A model generated the notes under the pieces. It saw only the letters and a list, made by a program, of their open reading frames with translations, ran no database searches and had not been told where the DNA came from. From Cristatella mucedo (taxonomy: Eukaryota > Bryozoa > Phylactolaemata > Cristatellidae), in the NCBI GenBank assembly GCA_009760855.2, contig WPIO01000047.1, forward strand, positions 2,310,001 to 2,374,000: a stretch of DNA of 64,000 bases, written 5' to 3'. Below are positions 11,676 through 23,820 of this stretch, piece after piece. Position 1 is the stretch's first letter; the number at the start of each line of letters is the position of its first letter. The translations under genes and the position numbers were made by a program.

Positions 11676-14109
11676 CGAAGACTACGTGTCCAAAATTATT
11701 ATTTTCAGTCGTTGCTCGATATCAGGTGCGTGAGCTAGCCCAATCTTTGTTAGTAAGTGTGCTTATGCTTCAATCACTTACTTTGGTAAAGTTATCTATT
11801 ACACTCCGTCTTCTTCCTTCGGAACCCTTTTTAAGCATTTCCTCGTGCAATTTACGAATTTCTTTAATGGCTCAAGTACTTTACTTTAAGAGTCTATATA
11901 TGGAATGGCTAACTTGAAGACATTCCAGCAGCCATTGACAAAGCGTTTCAAGCTCTTACGACTGTGACATCAAGAATGCCGCCACAAAGCAAGAAAAGAA
12001 AAAATGGCTTGTTAGAAGCCTTGGCCATAGCCTAAATTTAAAATTCAAAACCACAATCCGTTTTGACTGGATTAAGTCTATGCAGGAATTGTTCACGCGA
12101 ACTCTCCAGCTCATAGTTTCCGAATTACCAAGGTAACGACATTTAAGTATGAATTTTTGTGAAGGATTCAATATCATGTCTGCTTATTTACCAGCTCATT
12201 TATAATGACCCACGGGTTTCATTCTAGGTAATAAGCCAAAGTTGGGTTGGGCGATAATAATGGCCTGCAGCCGGTATTTTATCCATGCCATTGGTCGTGC
12301 CGTATGCAGAAAATAAAGGTAATGCTTCAAGATAGACGGTCAGCAGCTGAATAGGTAAACAATATTTCACTATAGTTAGAAATAGTAGTGGAAAGGTGAG
12401 TTATCAGTTCAGTACTCTGCCTAACCCTTTATCTGCTTACACAATGCGAGTATCAAGCTACAAGCTGCCTGGCCTGAAATCTGAAGCTACTAATCTCTGT
12501 ACTTACTACATCTTGAATATTTTAGACAAAATATTGCCTTCGTTGTAAAAATAAATGGTTAAATCCTTTTGTGACTATCGGCGTTGAAGCAACCGTCAAA
12601 TAGGCTTCGTCATATTAGCTTCTAAGAACTCTGACGAATTTACAAATCACGCACTTACAGTATTCAAACGGTTAATGTCAACGTTGTGCCACAAATGTCT
12701 GTAATAGGCATCACTTCTAATATATCTGGCATCACCGCTGTAAAATCTTTACTAGACGAGGTCAACTAATAAATACTCTTAAATGCCTTATTATCCACTA
12801 TTTCTGTAGTATGTATAAGGTATATTTCGATTACGCCAAATAATCAAGGTAGAGCCCATTCCGAGTGAATCGGCTGTGTGGGCCTACCAGCTTACAGCTG
12901 TTGTAGTCGTACGATCGTTAAAAAGAAAGCTTCACGTTGAAAATCACTGACTGCACTGTGCACCTGCACTATCATGATTGAAAATTTTATCCGGCAGAGC
13001 CAGGAGTCGAGACAGATTTATTAAATTTCTATGCAATAAACTGTAATAAACATCTGTTGACATCGCATAAATTTGCACCCTGAAAAAATTAAGTGCATGC
13101 CCTGCAATGCTACCTATAACACTCTTTGGCGACAACATTTGATTTTGATTGAAGCAAAATCCACGTGGACGCAAGGATGACTTTGATTGGGTTTTCATTC
13201 CATTGTGTATACAGCTTACCCACTAACATGTGTTCTATGGAGCTGCTGCATTGTGAGAAAGTGAACTGCAAAAATCTTGATGAGCACTCACACCAAAATC
13301 TCAGATGCCATCCGCTGCATAAATCCGCCTTGCTTAACTTTAATTTTAATTGCAAATATCACAGGATAAATGTGCTAAATTTTGGGTTAGGAGAGGACTG
13401 TCAAGGTCATTAAAAATACAACTCTGCTAATATCTACTAAAACCAATTAAGTCTTTTCTCTGGAAGAATCGGGATTCCTGCAGCCTCTAAAACTTTACGC
13501 TAGTACCGACCAAATCGTCTGGTGTAAGAGCAGCAATTTCCTATGCAAGAGACCTTTGAAAATCCATGCTGCTATCTGGTTTGTGGCAATTAACTCTCAG
13601 CTTCCTTAAGTTACTGCAAGGCAATAATGAGTTGGCTTGGCGTTTAGGCTTGAAGTGACTTCTTTAATTTGTTCTGCTTCCAGCACGCTACAAAGTTACT
13701 AGTTAAAATCTGTCACACTTTGTAGGTCGATTGTCAGATCTGTTGGTATAATCAAAGCTGTGGTCCAAGGCCTGCAAATGAGCGAGCTTTGTACCATCAA
13801 TATGTATGGCGGCCTAGAGCTAAGCCTGAACTGTCTTCGATAGCCAGCTCCCTTTTATAAATGATAGATTGTATGCAGTTTTTTATGAGTGGATTTAAAA
13901 TTTTTTTTTATTGAAAACTACATTTCTTGGAAATTACATCACATAAAATGAGGCTTGATATTCAAAAAATCAACTAGAGGTTCGTTAAAGTGAGTAATAT
14001 TACATTTTTTGGCCGTCTTCTACTTCAGGAATTCACTTTGCGGTACACTTTAATTTTTGCTCTCCTAAATGTCGTGTGAAACATGATTTTCTTGAGAAAA
14101 AAGTGCAGA
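11676..14109. other. AT-rich spacer
   Basis: Several short overlapping ORFs on both strands around 12.9-13.4 kb (81-84 codons) have no recognisable motif and mutually exclude each other. Nothing else recognised. Confidence 0.5.
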
Positions 14110-16195
14110 AATTAAAATATCTAGGTCAACTAAGCTCAGGCATGAAAAGCTTACAACAGATCAGAACTGACTGTTCATCGACTGGTATACAAAGTCTACT
14201 GTAGATTGCACCAATCGAGCTAAGGCCAAGTCTAGCTTCTAAAAAAGCATTGTCGAATCATAGATGCACAATCCAAAAATGCTGATTTTGACGATCCATC
14301 ATCTCCTGACCGCTCCCAGGTTAGCTCCTTACCTAGTGTTCCCTGTGGTGATATAGCTGATCGCTTCTCTAGCTTCTTCGACAAAAGCGATAGACAAGAT
14401 CAGACAGCCCATACCTACGATGGCAGCATCCCCCTAGAATCCTGTTACTCAATTCTATGAAGCACCTCCATGTTTGCATTACAGGAGGTTACTAGTGACC
14501 TCGTCCTGAAGTTCATATCGTAATAAAAAAAGACGACTAGTCCCCTGGACCCTATTCCTATTGTGCTGCTGCTTCGATGCATCGATCTGCTGCTTTCACC
14601 CATAAATAACATCATAAATACGTCATTGGTTTCAGGTTACGTCTCACCATCTTTCACGAAGGCTGTAATAAGGCTACTGCTCAAAAAACGTTAGGTTGAG
14701 AGAACTGGAGCAGCTTCCTCTCAGTCTTTCATCTGCAGCTCCTTTCAAAGGCACTGGGACGAGTCATTTCAGACTAGCTGAGCTCAAAGATCAAGCGTCC
14801 AAAGTTTCAGCCCGGCTTTAGAGCTAATCACTCCACAAAGTTGGCATTGCTTCGGCTGTATTACGATCTACTTAGGAATGTAGACATAGGTAGATTATCT
14901 CTGCCTGTTTGGCTAGATCTTTCGGCAGTTTTTATACTATCGATCACCTAATCTTTCTTGAGCCCTTCTTATCTCGCCAGGTCATCAGTAGCGCTGCATT
15001 GCAGTAGTTCAGGTCCTATCTCAGTGGAAGACTCCAGAGTATTGATGAGAAAAGTCGTAGATCATCCAAGGAACCACTGAAATATAGGGTACCTCAGGGA
15101 TCTGTGCACGATCTCATTCTTTGCAAGGTTTATACCTTACCTCTTGCCGATGTGATTTCCAAGCACAATCTAAACTTTCACTTCTAAGAAGATGAAACTT
15201 ACTTGTATCTTTGCTTTGATTCATCCATGGCCTCCATCAAGTCAAATAACTTCCTTGCTGCATGTATTGTTGGCACCCGCACATGGATGGCAGCAAACTT
15301 TCTTAAATTGAATGATGACAAAAAACTTACTAGTAATTGCCAAACCAATCGTGATTCTGAAATAGGAAAGGCTAACGCTCAAAATCCACTTTTCCAAAAT
15401 ATCTCCTTTTTAATCTGCACGAAATGTATGCACAATATTCTATAGTGACCTTTCATTAGACTACCACATCAACTCAACAGCTAAGTCTGCCTACTTTCAC
15501 TTGCATATCATTGCTAGAATTTGCACTTGTATGGGAGGAATAATACATCTACATTGGCCGATGCATTCACATAATCCCGTAACGACTTCTTTAACTCAGT
15601 GCTTGCTGATATTCTGGCTTGTGTAGTCACGGAATTACAGCTGGTGCCAAATGCTGCAGCTAGGCTTGTCTGTCACGAGCGTCTCAGTTGCCGTATCACA
15701 CCACTTCTCGCGGACCTGCTCTGGCTTCTAGTTAAACAACGTATCGACTTCAAGGTTCTGTTACTCATTAACTTTTAGGTCCCTTCATTCTTTGGCTCAT
15801 ACCCTACAACCAGATCTTATCCCCACCATGCTAATCATTGTACCATCGCTTTTCGGAATCTAACATCTTACTTATACTGGGTCCAAACTTCCAATACTTT
15901 GGAGACCATGCCTACGGTTCATATGCTCTCAAAAATGGAAATCACTTCAGACTTGCATAGCGACATCTTCTGACTTGTCCAAATTACTAAAAACGCAACT
16001 ATTTACGACAGCATTTAGTGGGTCCCTGTGACTCACTTTTTACGTGCTAACGCATGCTGAAACTGTGTATGCTGCCACTAACCATACTTGCATGCTGACC
16101 CTGAGCATGTGACCCCTAAGCACGTCATTCCTGTTGTTCATTCAGCCTAATGCCACTAACAATTCGATTCTGTTTTCTTTGCAGCAAATATTAAT
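14110..16195 (+). mobile_element. L2/CR1-like LINE, type 2, long decayed copy
   Basis: About 2.1 kb of collinear similarity to the minus-strand element at 35.9-38.9 kb. It starts in the linker between endonuclease and RT (AKSSF, SQIIDAQSKN-like, then ISSLPSVPCGDIADRFSS). It runs through the DPIPIVLLLRCIDLLL segment near 14550, the RT palm (VPQGSVHDLIL near 15095 and a decayed metal-binding site near 15185) and WMAANFLKLNDDKK near 15285. It ends with the polymerase C-terminus and the 3' UTR with GCTGCCACTAACCATACTTG. Many stops and shifts. The terminal hairpin is missing: the copy stops at TTTGCAGCAAAT where a minus-strand copy begins. Confidence 0.85.
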
Positions 16196-17045
16196 AATAA
16201 TAATACACTTGATAAAGCGCCCTCTGAGAACTCCATCCCTCTCTAGGCGCTTTACATTTGCTCCCGAACGTTGTTTGCATAAGAACGACTATTTTATCAT
16301 GAACGACACGCTTAGTTGCAGAGTTTTGCTGTAAGCCTGCGAGAAAAATATTGCAGAAGTAGAATAGGGGAGAGAATAGCATAGTAGATCAGCAAGCAGT
16401 TAGTTATAGAAGTCGAAACTGGATATCGAAAATGTATGGAATACTATCGATGCAGTATCCCTGCCTAAGCAAACCTGAATGCTAGCAATTTGTCTTAGCT
16501 CAGTTTAGTCAGATTTGGCTAAAGATCTGATTTGGCCGTCAAAAATGTTTTTTTTTTTTTTTTTTTAAAGGGGAACTAGACTTCATACAGGCACAACAGG
16601 AGATGCACGGAAAAAACAATTGTCCAGCTAGTTTGTCTGTTTTTGAGTCATAGTTTGCTTACCCGTACCTAGCAAGATACTTGTATCGTCATTTTATTCC
16701 TGACGTGCTGCTGTAATTCATATGAGAATGTCAGCAAATCCTGCAGCCGAGTGGTTGGGAGATTTCTACCTACTGGAGGAATAGGATCGATCAAAGCAAA
16801 GGTAAAGTTGAGAGTCATCTGCATAGAAGACAAAGGCTGGGTTGTGCCTGGTGATCCCAGAGTCAAGAGGGAGAGTATAAAATATGAAAATACCTCTACG
16901 CAACAAAAAGGCACAAGGCACCTTGTATTTTTATGTTCAATATGATGATATGCTCAGGTCACATCACTATGTCCTCCCACTGAGATATGACCTTACCATT
17001 GTAGCTCCACATCAACGATACCAAGGTGAGATGAGAAGCACTTGC
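16190..17045 (-). mobile_element. L2/CR1-like LINE, type 2, decayed minus copy
   Basis: Starts on the left with ATTAATAATAATAATACACTT, the reverse complement of the (TAA)n tail, then the hairpin GCGCCCTCTGAGAAC and CTCTAGGCGC. Decayed polymerase C-terminal sequence follows to about 16550, with a T20 run at 16547-16566. After a gap, 16770-17045 matches the RT palm region of the minus element near 36985-37230, for example CCCACTGAGATATGACCTTA and CCAAGGTGAGATGAGAAGCA. Heavily mutated. It lies tail to tail with the plus copy to its left. Confidence 0.75.
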
Positions 17046-18329
17046 TAATGTTTGTTGGCATTTATTATGAAACGATGGTGAACGATCATGTAACGCAATA
17101 ATATCGCATACCACTTTATAATGGCACCTATATTTTTTGTAGGTCCCAGTTCACAGTCATAATCAAACATACATATTTCGACAATATTAAAAAATAAAAA
17201 GCTTTTCATTGACATGCGCCAATATTTTCATCCGATGCATACCATTTAAAAAAAGCTTTCGTTAAAGCTTTGTTAAGAAAAAAACATTTCTAATGATACG
17301 GGTATGAACAAAATGATTAATACTGTTTATTTACCAACTAAATACATCATCCATACTGTTTTAAATATTTGTCATAACAACTGAAAAGTGAAAAGCATTT
17401 AAATATTTTATCAAGTTTAAATTACTGCTAACAATCAATTATTGCTACAAGAATATTATATTTCTTCCCGTGACAGCGATGACAGCCATGCACTGACACA
17501 ATTAATATGCAAAAGCATAAAGTAAAATGCCTGAGGAGTAGGGAATTATGCCCCCATTCCTGCGATTTGGTTCCCCTGATTGTCTGATATTTCTTAAAGA
17601 CTAATGGAACGGTCGACATGCAAATTGGCTCAAACAGCAAGATTAGCGTAAACTACCCTTTGATGTAACCTTAGCTGTTCTGTTGACCTGATGACATGAC
17701 TCAAGGCAGAATTTTCATTAGTTTTAAGCCAAGTAAGGTTGTTTTACTGAACCAATAGTTTAATAATATGCACTGTATAAATATGCACAAAACCCCAATG
17801 AAGCAGGCAACATGGCTGCAAAATCATAACTTCTAAAAAATTAGAAAAAATGATAATGCATGTACAACAATTCAACTATCAACAATATTCACCACAAGGG
17901 CACAAGGGACGTGTGTAGATGTTCTTCCCAAACCCAAAACAAATATGAGTAGTTTGGAGTTATTGGGCAGGTGAGCCCCTTGTACGCTGCAAATTTCAAA
18001 CCGATCGGAGATGCTTGACTAAATTGCAGAATTTACTAAGTAAAAAATACGACTATTCATTAAAAATTAAAAAAAACTATGACGTAAAATCATGCACATA
18101 GTGACAAAAAAGCTGGAGTTATTCAGTTCATTATAACAAATTTTCCTAACCACCAAACGAGTGTGTGTCTCATGTTTTATTTTAATCTGATCATTATCAG
18201 TCTACTCTTGGCATATGGAAGGCACAAGAGCGGCAAGTTGACAGCCATACTGAATGACATAAAGCCAGCTCTTCGTCAAACTAGGTCTATTTATCAAAGT
18301 CCAGTATTCTCAAGGGATGTCAAGAATGA
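17046..18329. other. AT-rich spacer
   Basis: No supported gene. One 70-codon minus ORF (17428-17640) without motifs. Confidence 0.5.
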
Positions 18330-18850
18330 TTTGTAACTTACTTAGGCTAGACTGCAAAGCTAGTATGGTAGTCTGGTAAAAGGTCACTTTGGATCGGACG
18401 TCATGGCTAGCTGTAGAAGCAGTCTTTTGAATGAAGCTTTTAAAATTTAGACAGCTGTCAAAAACGACTCCTCAAATTTGAGCACGTGGTGATTGTCGTA
18501 CTGCAGCATTCCTATTAGAAGAGCAAAGCCTTCTAATCCAGCTACACGCTTAGGGTGTCCTATGAGCAGCAGTTCGGTTTTATCATCATTTAGTTTCAAG
18601 AAGTTTTCCGACATCCAGGGTTGAATGTCGGCATAGCATGTATTCAGTTTATCAGTTGCTGCAGCAAATTTCAATGGTTTAATGAAAATTACTGCTGATT
18701 ATCGGCACCATAAAAGTGATATCCTATTTCATGGGCCTTAATAAATTTTCCCAGAGGTTGAATATAAATGGAGAACAGTAATAGACCGAGGGCTGGCCCT
18801 TGAGGGACTCCACCACTTGTGACCCGTCTCGTGCTTGAGACCTAATCCCA
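18330..18850 (-). mobile_element. L2/CR1-like LINE, type 1, RT fragment
   Basis: On the minus strand, 18850 to 18690 reads GGVPQGPALGLLLFSIYIQP followed by HFYGADNQQ. This is the RT palm with the conserved PQG motif and a mutated metal-binding site (YGADN where YADDT is expected). It continues into IQPWMSENFLKLNDDKTELL and LIGHPKRVAGLEG. The left part is decayed and the 3' UTR is absent. It supplies the catalytic-domain portion missing from the other type 1 copies in the window. Confidence 0.85.
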
Positions 18851-19639
18851 TCCACCAACGAAAACCATCGGAAAAGCATGATTTACACCAAGCCCGTGCC
18901 TCGTCTAGCAGTCATATAGTTGTTCTCAATCACTCCTCCGCTACCTCTACTTTCTATATAAACTATAACGCACTTGAAACATAATCCGCACATAAGTTTA
19001 CTTAGCAATATGTAACTTATTTGAAGTACAAGACCATTTTGAAGTTTCACTTCCCTTGTATTTTTTGTAAATCCTCTCCACTGTTTAGGAACTCTTACGG
19101 GCGCACGATTAAACATGCAAACAATATTGGAAATAAATGGCTGGACTTCCAACCGAGAGGCAGGTATATCAATTGGTCGGGGGGGGGCTTTGCATAGAGT
19201 CTTTACCCGTTTCTTTGGAGTTATGTATAAATAAAAAATCGGGAAAAGAGGATGACGTAATCGTAAACAGCAGCCTTTAAAAACGCTAATTACAAGTTAT
19301 GCAATTCTCCAGTATTTGAAGCAAATGAAACGATTTAAATAGATTTAGCTAATGACTAATAGTATGACAGTGATCAAAGCTCGACGTTACGTCGATTATG
19401 AATCAATTTATTATAATTGAAAATAAATTAATATTCCTACGGTGGTTTAATATAGCTGTTGAATTGTGGGAATTTATTTATGACTGGTCACGTGATCGGA
19501 AATAAGGTTTATAACGGTCACTGTTAGCGACATCCCGGAACTTGGCAGGAAGCAGCTACAGACTGCGGCCTGGACAGCTAATTTGAGGTATGGTTCTCTA
19601 ACCGCGGCAGTCTATTGAATGCTAGTTATACACATTGTG
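18851..19639. other. Spacer
   Basis: Contains an 89-codon minus ORF without motifs and a G9 run at 19179-19187. No recognised element. Confidence 0.45.
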
Positions 19640-20060
19640 CTATCGCTGTAGTTCTTACTGGGACCCACAAGGTCCGCCACGGCTTGGCTCCTCGATACCT
19701 AGCTGAACTGCTGCACCAGTTCAGCCACCTCGTGGCCGCAGGTTCTGTAGTACAGTAAATTAGCTGTTCCATTCCTCCGCTTAAAGACCGTTAGCGACAC
19801 ACGCTTTCGCTCGGCTGGTCCTAGAATGTGAAACTAACGCGACGATATCTGCTTGCTTGCTATCGACTTTGGCTAGTTCTTTCCAGCGTCTTGAGCTGCT
19901 ATTTGTATTTTGATTCCTTCCTTGACTACCATGCTGACTCAGATATGCTTCTCACTTTTTCTTTGTTGCGTGAGATGAAGTCTGTTGTCTGCTGCATGCG
20001 TTCCGAAAGCCGCTTAAGCTTTGAGTGCGCTATACAAAACTCTCCTGCGTAACACTTGCT
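19640..20060 (+). mobile_element. LINE type 1, C-terminal fragment
   Basis: Matches the end of the type 1 polymerase ORF, including the segment for KVRHGLAPRYLAELLHQ near 19670, and the 3' sequence TGCGTGAGATGAAGTCTGTT and CGCTATACAAAACTCTCCTG. Truncated at both ends, and abuts type 2 sequence within 30 bases. Confidence 0.85.
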
Positions 20061-20084
20061 TATTATTAGTCATAGGGACGTAAG

Positions 20085-20940
20085 GTAGTACATAGCACTC
20101 TTATCACGGTTTATGGTCTCCCTCTTGCCCATGCGACTGCCAGGCACAATCTAGGCTGTCACTTCTATGCAGATGACACTCAGCTGTATCTTGGCTTTGA
20201 TCTCTCCGAACTCTCCAGCAGATCGAATGCCCTACACTGTCTTTCTACATGTATTCATGATGATATCAGAGCATGGATGATAGCTAACTTTTTAAACTGA
20301 ATGATGATAAAACCAACATAAAAGCTACGGGCTATCCAATTGTAATTCCGAATATGGACAACAACGCTTCAAATCGTCTCTACCATCATATCTTCTGTTG
20401 AATCTGCAGGCAATCTAGAGTCCCTATTCCTCAATGACCTTTCATTAGATGGCCACATCAGTTTCGCAGTCAAGTCTGCCGACTTTCAGCTACATAACAT
20501 GGCTAAAATTTGGCCTTGTTTAGACAGGATACCACGCCTAAATGGGTCCATGCATTTGCGACATCAAGTTTTGACTTCTGTAACTCACTGCTTGCTGGTC
20601 TACCGGTTTGTGTAATCAGGCGCTAACAGCTGGTGCAAGTTCTTTCTGAATCTAATCGTATACCTCTACGCTTTATAAATCACAAATCCTTCGGAAACTC
20701 TCGCTTAGTTTATTTTCTCCCAAAGCCTAGATGCAACTCCCGACCAGTGTCACTACATCCCATAACTTTAAGACATTAAAAGAAGCTAAAAACCCACCTA
20801 TTTTTCACAGGATTTATAGGGTACTTGTGATTCGTCCTTTGTGTGCTTATGGGTGCTGACACTGTGAGTGCTGCCACTAACCATACTTGCATGCTGACCC
20901 TGTCACGCCACTTCTTGCCATGTTATGATTCCTATGTCGG
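20085..20940 (+). mobile_element. L2/CR1-like LINE, type 2, with RT YADD
   Basis: Plus-strand fragment covering the RT active site to the 3' UTR. The frame at 20113-20298 reads LGCHFYADDTQLYLGFDLSE without interruption and carries the intact YADD. It ends at a TGA in the ANFLN segment, where relatives read NFLKLND. The remainder, with AHITFAVKSADFQLHN-like and TSFDFCNSLLAGLP-like blocks, is shifted and shortened. It ends in the 3' UTR at GCTGCCACTAACCATACTTG. Not autonomous. Confidence 0.85.
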
Positions 20941-21179
20941 CTCTACATATCGAGATGGCCCGGATAGAGCTAATGTGCGTGGACCGTGCCCGGCTGACTT
21001 TCTTAGTTCTCACTATACATTCTCAAGTCCCAGCAATATGTAATTTTCCTTGGAGTTAGCTTCATAAAGGTGGTGTGGGAGATGCCATATGCAGTCTAAT
21101 CTTCCGAGCACATTTTTTCGTGCTGTATTGAGCCTTTAGGCATTTTAGTATGAACAAACAACTTGCTGCTAGCAGTTCT

Positions 21180-21350
21180 CCAGAATCGTATGCACTTTCT
21201 CTTTGTTGAGTGAAATGAATGAAGTCTGTTGGCTACCGAATGCATACCGAAAGCCGCTTAGGCTGTGAATAGGTATTCAAAACTCTCCTGCATAATACAC
21301 GTAGTATTTGTGGCTTTGTGGAATTACAGACGGAGATATATTACATAAAT
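21180..21350 (+). mobile_element. LINE type 1, 3' end
   Basis: Matches the last ~150 bases of type 1: GAAGTCTGTTGGCTACCGAA, GCATACCGAAAGCCGCTTAG, and the tail ACAGACGGAGATATATTA. Severely 5'-truncated. Confidence 0.85.
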
Positions 21351-22794
21351 TACGCTACACATGCTAAAGGCATGTAAAATGAATTACAAAGAAAGTGAGA
21401 GACCCAATGATGGAGTTGATAGTCTGCCGGCATAACGATGAATCTCGGACGCATGATTTTTTCTGCCAGCGAACAGCTTATTTGTTCACTTGTCGCTTCT
21501 GCTAAGCAACTGCATGTCGGACAAAAAAGTCATCAAGTGTAGCCGATTCAATCAGGCTACTGGACTGGCCGATGGATGTAGAGTACTATAGATAATCGGG
21601 CTAAACCGCTCCCTATGGTCAGCTGCAAGTAGGGGTCAGGTTTTTTTGAACCCGAGTTTGCCCTGAGTTAAAGATGACATGAAAACGGCAACTTTTTGTC
21701 TAACTGGCTTGTGGCAAAAATGTATAGAATCTACAACAAAATTATTTTCTGAATCATCTGAGCACCGCTTGGTAATATTTGTAATAGTAATGCAAAGATT
21801 TATATAGCACCCTAAGTAAAATATTCCTGATTCTTCCCGGCATTTTAAATATACTGGTCCTGTTAGTTAGCTTCTGATATGCAATAATAATCGGCAAGGT
21901 TCTTCTGCCGAAGTACCAATGAGTTTGTTGAATCATTTAACCTTGCTTTTTGAATTGTCTTTACGATTTACGTATTATATGACATTTACCGCTAAAAGTG
22001 TATGCGAAAATAGACTACCGGCCAAGTAAAAGGTAAAAATTGTATACACTTGGGCTATCGGGTTTGAGAATTTTAATGAGAAACTATCTGTAAGTTCAAC
22101 CCAGTGACCTACATGCTTTTGATTATTAGAGGTGGGTCACGGGCTACTAATGGCTCTCGTAAGGAACAAACTGGGTTGCGAGCAGGAGGTTTGATGAAGA
22201 AGTGAAACCAGTTCGAACTCAGTTCCGGCTTATGATGCAAACCAAATGAACTAAACAATCTTCACAAATATATGGACGTAAGAAAGACTTTGTTAACTTG
22301 TTAAAGGCTTCTAAATAAAGAGCCGAAAGGCAAAGAAATTTGTGCCCATACATTGAGTGCTCAGTTGAGCCTCAAAAGTGCTAGCAAGGTGCACAACACG
22401 AAAGGGTCTGATTAGGATAGGACTAAACCAACTTCGCACTGAGGGAAGAAAGCCATGTTGCTCAACCATAAGTAGACGCAACCATGGAAGTGGGTTATTA
22501 ATTTATCCGCCAGGCTTTTTTGCAAAAGTTTTGGTGATCGGAACTTCAGTTCCTATTCACGGAAAAGTCTCAAACTGGATTCTGCCTGTTGCCTCCGCCT
22601 GCACTGACAATGCATTACAAACATCTGGCTTATGATGATGCACATTTTCCACTAAGGTTTCTCATCAACACACTGAGCTTGCATTTCCCCTGAGTATTTC
22701 GCATCCTTTACTGTGCATGAGTCACTGCATGTTATTAAGTTGGGGTACTATTAACTCGCCGGCCTGAATCTGCTTCTTGTTGCCCAATTTGTCT
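21351..22794. other. Spacer
   Basis: No supported gene. At 21790-21850 the string TTTATATAGCACCCTAAGT and what follows weakly resemble the tail of SINE family 1, too diverged to call. The 85-codon ORF at 22378-22635 has no motif. Confidence 0.4.
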
Positions 22795-22970
22795 ATTTGC
22801 ATGCTGACCCTGTGCCTGGCAATCCTAAACATGTATGCCGATTGTCACTGAGCGTGCTACAACTAAGCATCCGATTGAGCTTCCTTTGCAGCGAATGTAA
22901 AGTGCCTAGAAAGAGATGGAGTTCTCTGAGGGCGCAAAAATCAAATGTGTTATTATTTATTATTACTATT
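22795..22970 (+). mobile_element. LINE type 2, 3' end
   Basis: 3' UTR and tail only: GCATGCTGACCCTGTGCC, CTTCCTTTGCAGCGAATGTA, hairpin arms GAAAGAGATGG and TTCTCTGAGGGCGC, then a TTATTATTTATTATTA tail. Confidence 0.85.
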
Positions 22971-23820
22971 AAGCATGACAGATTACATTTTTAGCTCTTC
23001 GTTAATGCTTCTATTAAAACCAGTTGTATAGCAGTCGGATAGAGACTTAGCTCTTTTATGGTGATGTATGACAGTGGCTTCGGCGGCGGCTGTTCTGGTG
23101 GGAGTCACAGCAGGCGCACGTGCGCGGTAAACGAGACTCTCCTTTAGTACTCTCAACGGCGCATATACGGGAGTCCAATGAATCGCCAAAATAAAATCTG
23201 CACGATACAAAATAAAATCTGCATTAGTGGCCTGATGCTGCACTGCTTCAACGGCTTAACTATTGGCCACAGGTGAGGCATTTACATTAGTGCCGGGCGC
23301 TTCCCTAATGACAACAGCAGAAGCCGCAAGCGCACACAAAAGTGGCGCTATACACGCAGCCTATCGTCATTGTCATTAATATTAAGGGAGTTGAATGGAG
23401 TAGTTTAAAGAAGGTAGAAAGCGGCCAGATTGCACAGCTATCCTACTTCAATATTCGTTTGACGTAGGCTTTCTCGTAAGCGTTGGAGCAAGTGATACAA
23501 ACATTGCGATATATTACATTATTTCAATTTATTCAATTTTCAATATAATTTTAAGATTTTTATAGTGTAAAGATTTATACCCCGTATGATTCGGTCGTCT
23601 ATTATGCTGTAGAAAGTAGGTCTTGCTATGACTGCGTCCCATCTACGAATAGCCTTAAACAGTTACTGGAAGGCTCTACTTACGTCGAGCTAACTTCTCA
23701 TCTAAAGCACTTGCAGTGAGTTTTCATAGGCTGCATTGCTTGTCGGAGTAGAATTCGAATGTGGAGATGCTATCTCGTTGCAGCAGTCAGGATTTGTGAT
23801 TGACAGCTAAGAGCAAGACA
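22971..23820. other. Upstream region of the GC-rich ORF
   Basis: The 23.0-23.4 kb part is more GC- and CpG-rich than its surroundings; 23.4-23.8 kb is AT-rich again. No TATA box or initiator can be assigned with confidence. No gene recognised. Confidence 0.35.

Noticed and set aside
21780-21860. Additional SINE family 1 copy
   Set aside because: Only the TATATAGCACCCTAAG-type tail fragment is suggestive; no A or B box.
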